From positions 1 to 5,821 of the forward strand of contig JAGREF010000011.1 in the NCBI GenBank assembly GCA_020446665.1: 5,821 nt of DNA, written 5' to 3'. Positions 5,005 through 5,821 of the stretch are shown one piece after another. Under the pieces are notes generated by a model, which was not told where the DNA came from, searched no databases, and saw nothing but the letters and a program-made list of their open reading frames with translations. Source of the DNA: Sphingomonadaceae bacterium (GTDB lineage: Bacteria > Pseudomonadota > Alphaproteobacteria > Sphingomonadales > Sphingomonadaceae). How positions within the stretch are numbered: the stretch's first letter is position 1; the number at the start of each line of letters is the position of its first letter. Position numbers and translations under genes: made by a program.

Positions 5005-5821
5005 TCACACGTCGAGATTGGCCACGTTCAGCGCATTGTCCTGAATGAATTCACGGCGCGGTTCGACCACGTCGCCCATCAGGCGAGTGAAGATTTCATC
5101 CGTCACATCGGCATCTTCGACCTTCACCTGCAGCAGCGCGCGATTGTCCTGATCGAGCGTGGTTTCCCACAATTGCTCGGCATTCATTTCGCCCAGCCCC
5201 TTGTAGCGCTGGATGGACAGACCCTTGCGCCCCACCGCCAGCACATTGTCGAGCAGCTGGGTGGGACGGGTGATGGCATTGCCGCCGGCCAGCACGGCCC
5301 CGCTTTCGCCGTCTTCGCTGTCATCCTGCACGGCATCGGCGGCACCGGCGCGCACCAGCATGGCGGGACGGGCATAGACTTCGGCCTGTTCGCTGGCGAG
5401 GCTATGCAGTTTGCGCGCTTCGGCGCTGGCGATGAATGACGGTTCGATCAGCCAGGCATCGGTGACACCGCGCCACAGCCGTTCGAAGGCAGCGCTGCCG
5501 TCACTCGCCAGATGCGCGCTCCATTTCGCTTCGCTATCGCTCATCTGCATGCGCTCGGCAGCCAGCTTCAAGGCTGTTTCGCGCTGTTCGGGTGAAAGAT
5601 CGGGGTCAAGCGCGCCTGCCAGAGCCATCTGTTCGATCAGCGCCGGATCATGCTTGCGCGCCACAAAGGCCATGAGGTTGCGCATACGCAGCGCATGGTC
5701 CACCAGCGCGCGCAATTCGCCTTCCCCCCGGGCACCGCCGGTTGCTTCCAGCACGCGGCCGTGCAGCCCGGCATCGACCAGATAGCGATCCAGCGCGGCC
5801 TGATCCTTCAGATAGACCTCG
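5005..5821 (-). CDS. gyrB: DNA gyrase subunit B, C-terminal part (5' end outside window)
   Basis: The last 271 residues of the ATPase subunit of DNA gyrase are present. With GyrA it introduces negative supercoils. The fragment runs from [14 protein letters not shown], within the TOPRIM/insert region, to the C-terminus. It contains [20 protein letters not shown] (the QRYKGLGEM part encoded at 5185-5211) and ends [25 protein letters not shown] in pieces matching the GyrB tail. The EPRR.FI..NAL..ANLD ending separates it from ParE. The reading frame is open through position 5820 to the window edge, so the N-terminal ATPase and transducer domains lie outside. An acidic, probably flexible stretch, [20 protein letters not shown], interrupts the domain before the [14 protein letters not shown] block. 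The stop is TGA at 5007-5005, followed 35 bases later by the permease gene with no visible terminator, so read-through transcription is plausible. Confidence 0.95.
   Translation of the reverse strand, partial: EVYLKDQAALDRYLVDAGLHGRVLEATGGARGEGELRALVDHALRMRNLMAFVARKHDPALIEQMALAGALDPDLSPEQRETALKLAAERMQMSDSEAKWSAHLASDGSAAFERLWRGVTDAWLIEPSFIASAEARKLHSLASEQAEVYARPAMLVRAGAADAVQDDSEDGESGAVLAGGNAITRPTQLLDNVLAVGRKGLSIQRYKGLGEMNAEQLWETTLDQDNRALLQVKVEDADVTDEIFTRLMGDVVEPRREFIQDNALNVANLDV

Noticed and set aside
4373..5044. 223-codon plus-strand open frame opposite the permease gene and across the gyrB junction
   Set aside because: It is the complement of the permease's hydrophobic codons and runs across two real genes; no family resemblance seen.

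Overview
This window reads as ordinary chromosomal DNA of a high-GC alphaproteobacterium. Sphingomonadales, possibly Erythrobacteraceae, is the most likely source. That placement rests on the GyrB C-terminus, the HI0933-family flavoprotein and the type of intergenic palindromic repeat at the left edge. It is inferred from the look of the sequence, not from a database search.

Layout: positions 1-85 hold most of an intergenic palindromic repeat that is cut by the window edge. Positions 86-155 form a short leader containing a sigma-54-like promoter match, a small stem-loop and a pyrimidine tract with no Shine-Dalgarno sequence. Next come two plus-strand flagellar genes, fliD (filament cap, 156-1595) and fliS (flagellin chaperone, 1595-1978), joined by a TGATG stop/start overlap. 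The rest is minus strand. Read in the direction of transcription it contains the 3' part of gyrB (5821-5005), an AI-2E-family membrane permease (4969-3881), a small membrane M50-type metallopeptidase (3884-3144) and an HI0933/YhiN-family flavoprotein (3147-1975).

The three genes after gyrB are packed tightly. There are 35 bases between gyrB and the permease gene, then two ATGA overlaps, so they probably form one transcription unit that may extend from gyrB. The flavoprotein gene converges on fliS, and the two stop codons lie within a single TTAA, leaving no intergenic DNA between the units. No gene-free stretch exceeds 300 bases; the longest is the 155-base region before fliD.

FliD and FliS act together in late flagellar assembly: FliS keeps flagellin unpolymerised until export and FliD caps the growing filament. 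I see no clear functional link among the gyrB-side genes beyond their packing. I found no phage, transposase, CRISPR, tRNA or toxin-antitoxin content and no convincing new system. The items most worth a second look are the fliD leader, the fully overlapping convergent stops, and the coupling of an uncharacterised M50 protease to a permease and a flavoprotein downstream of gyrB.
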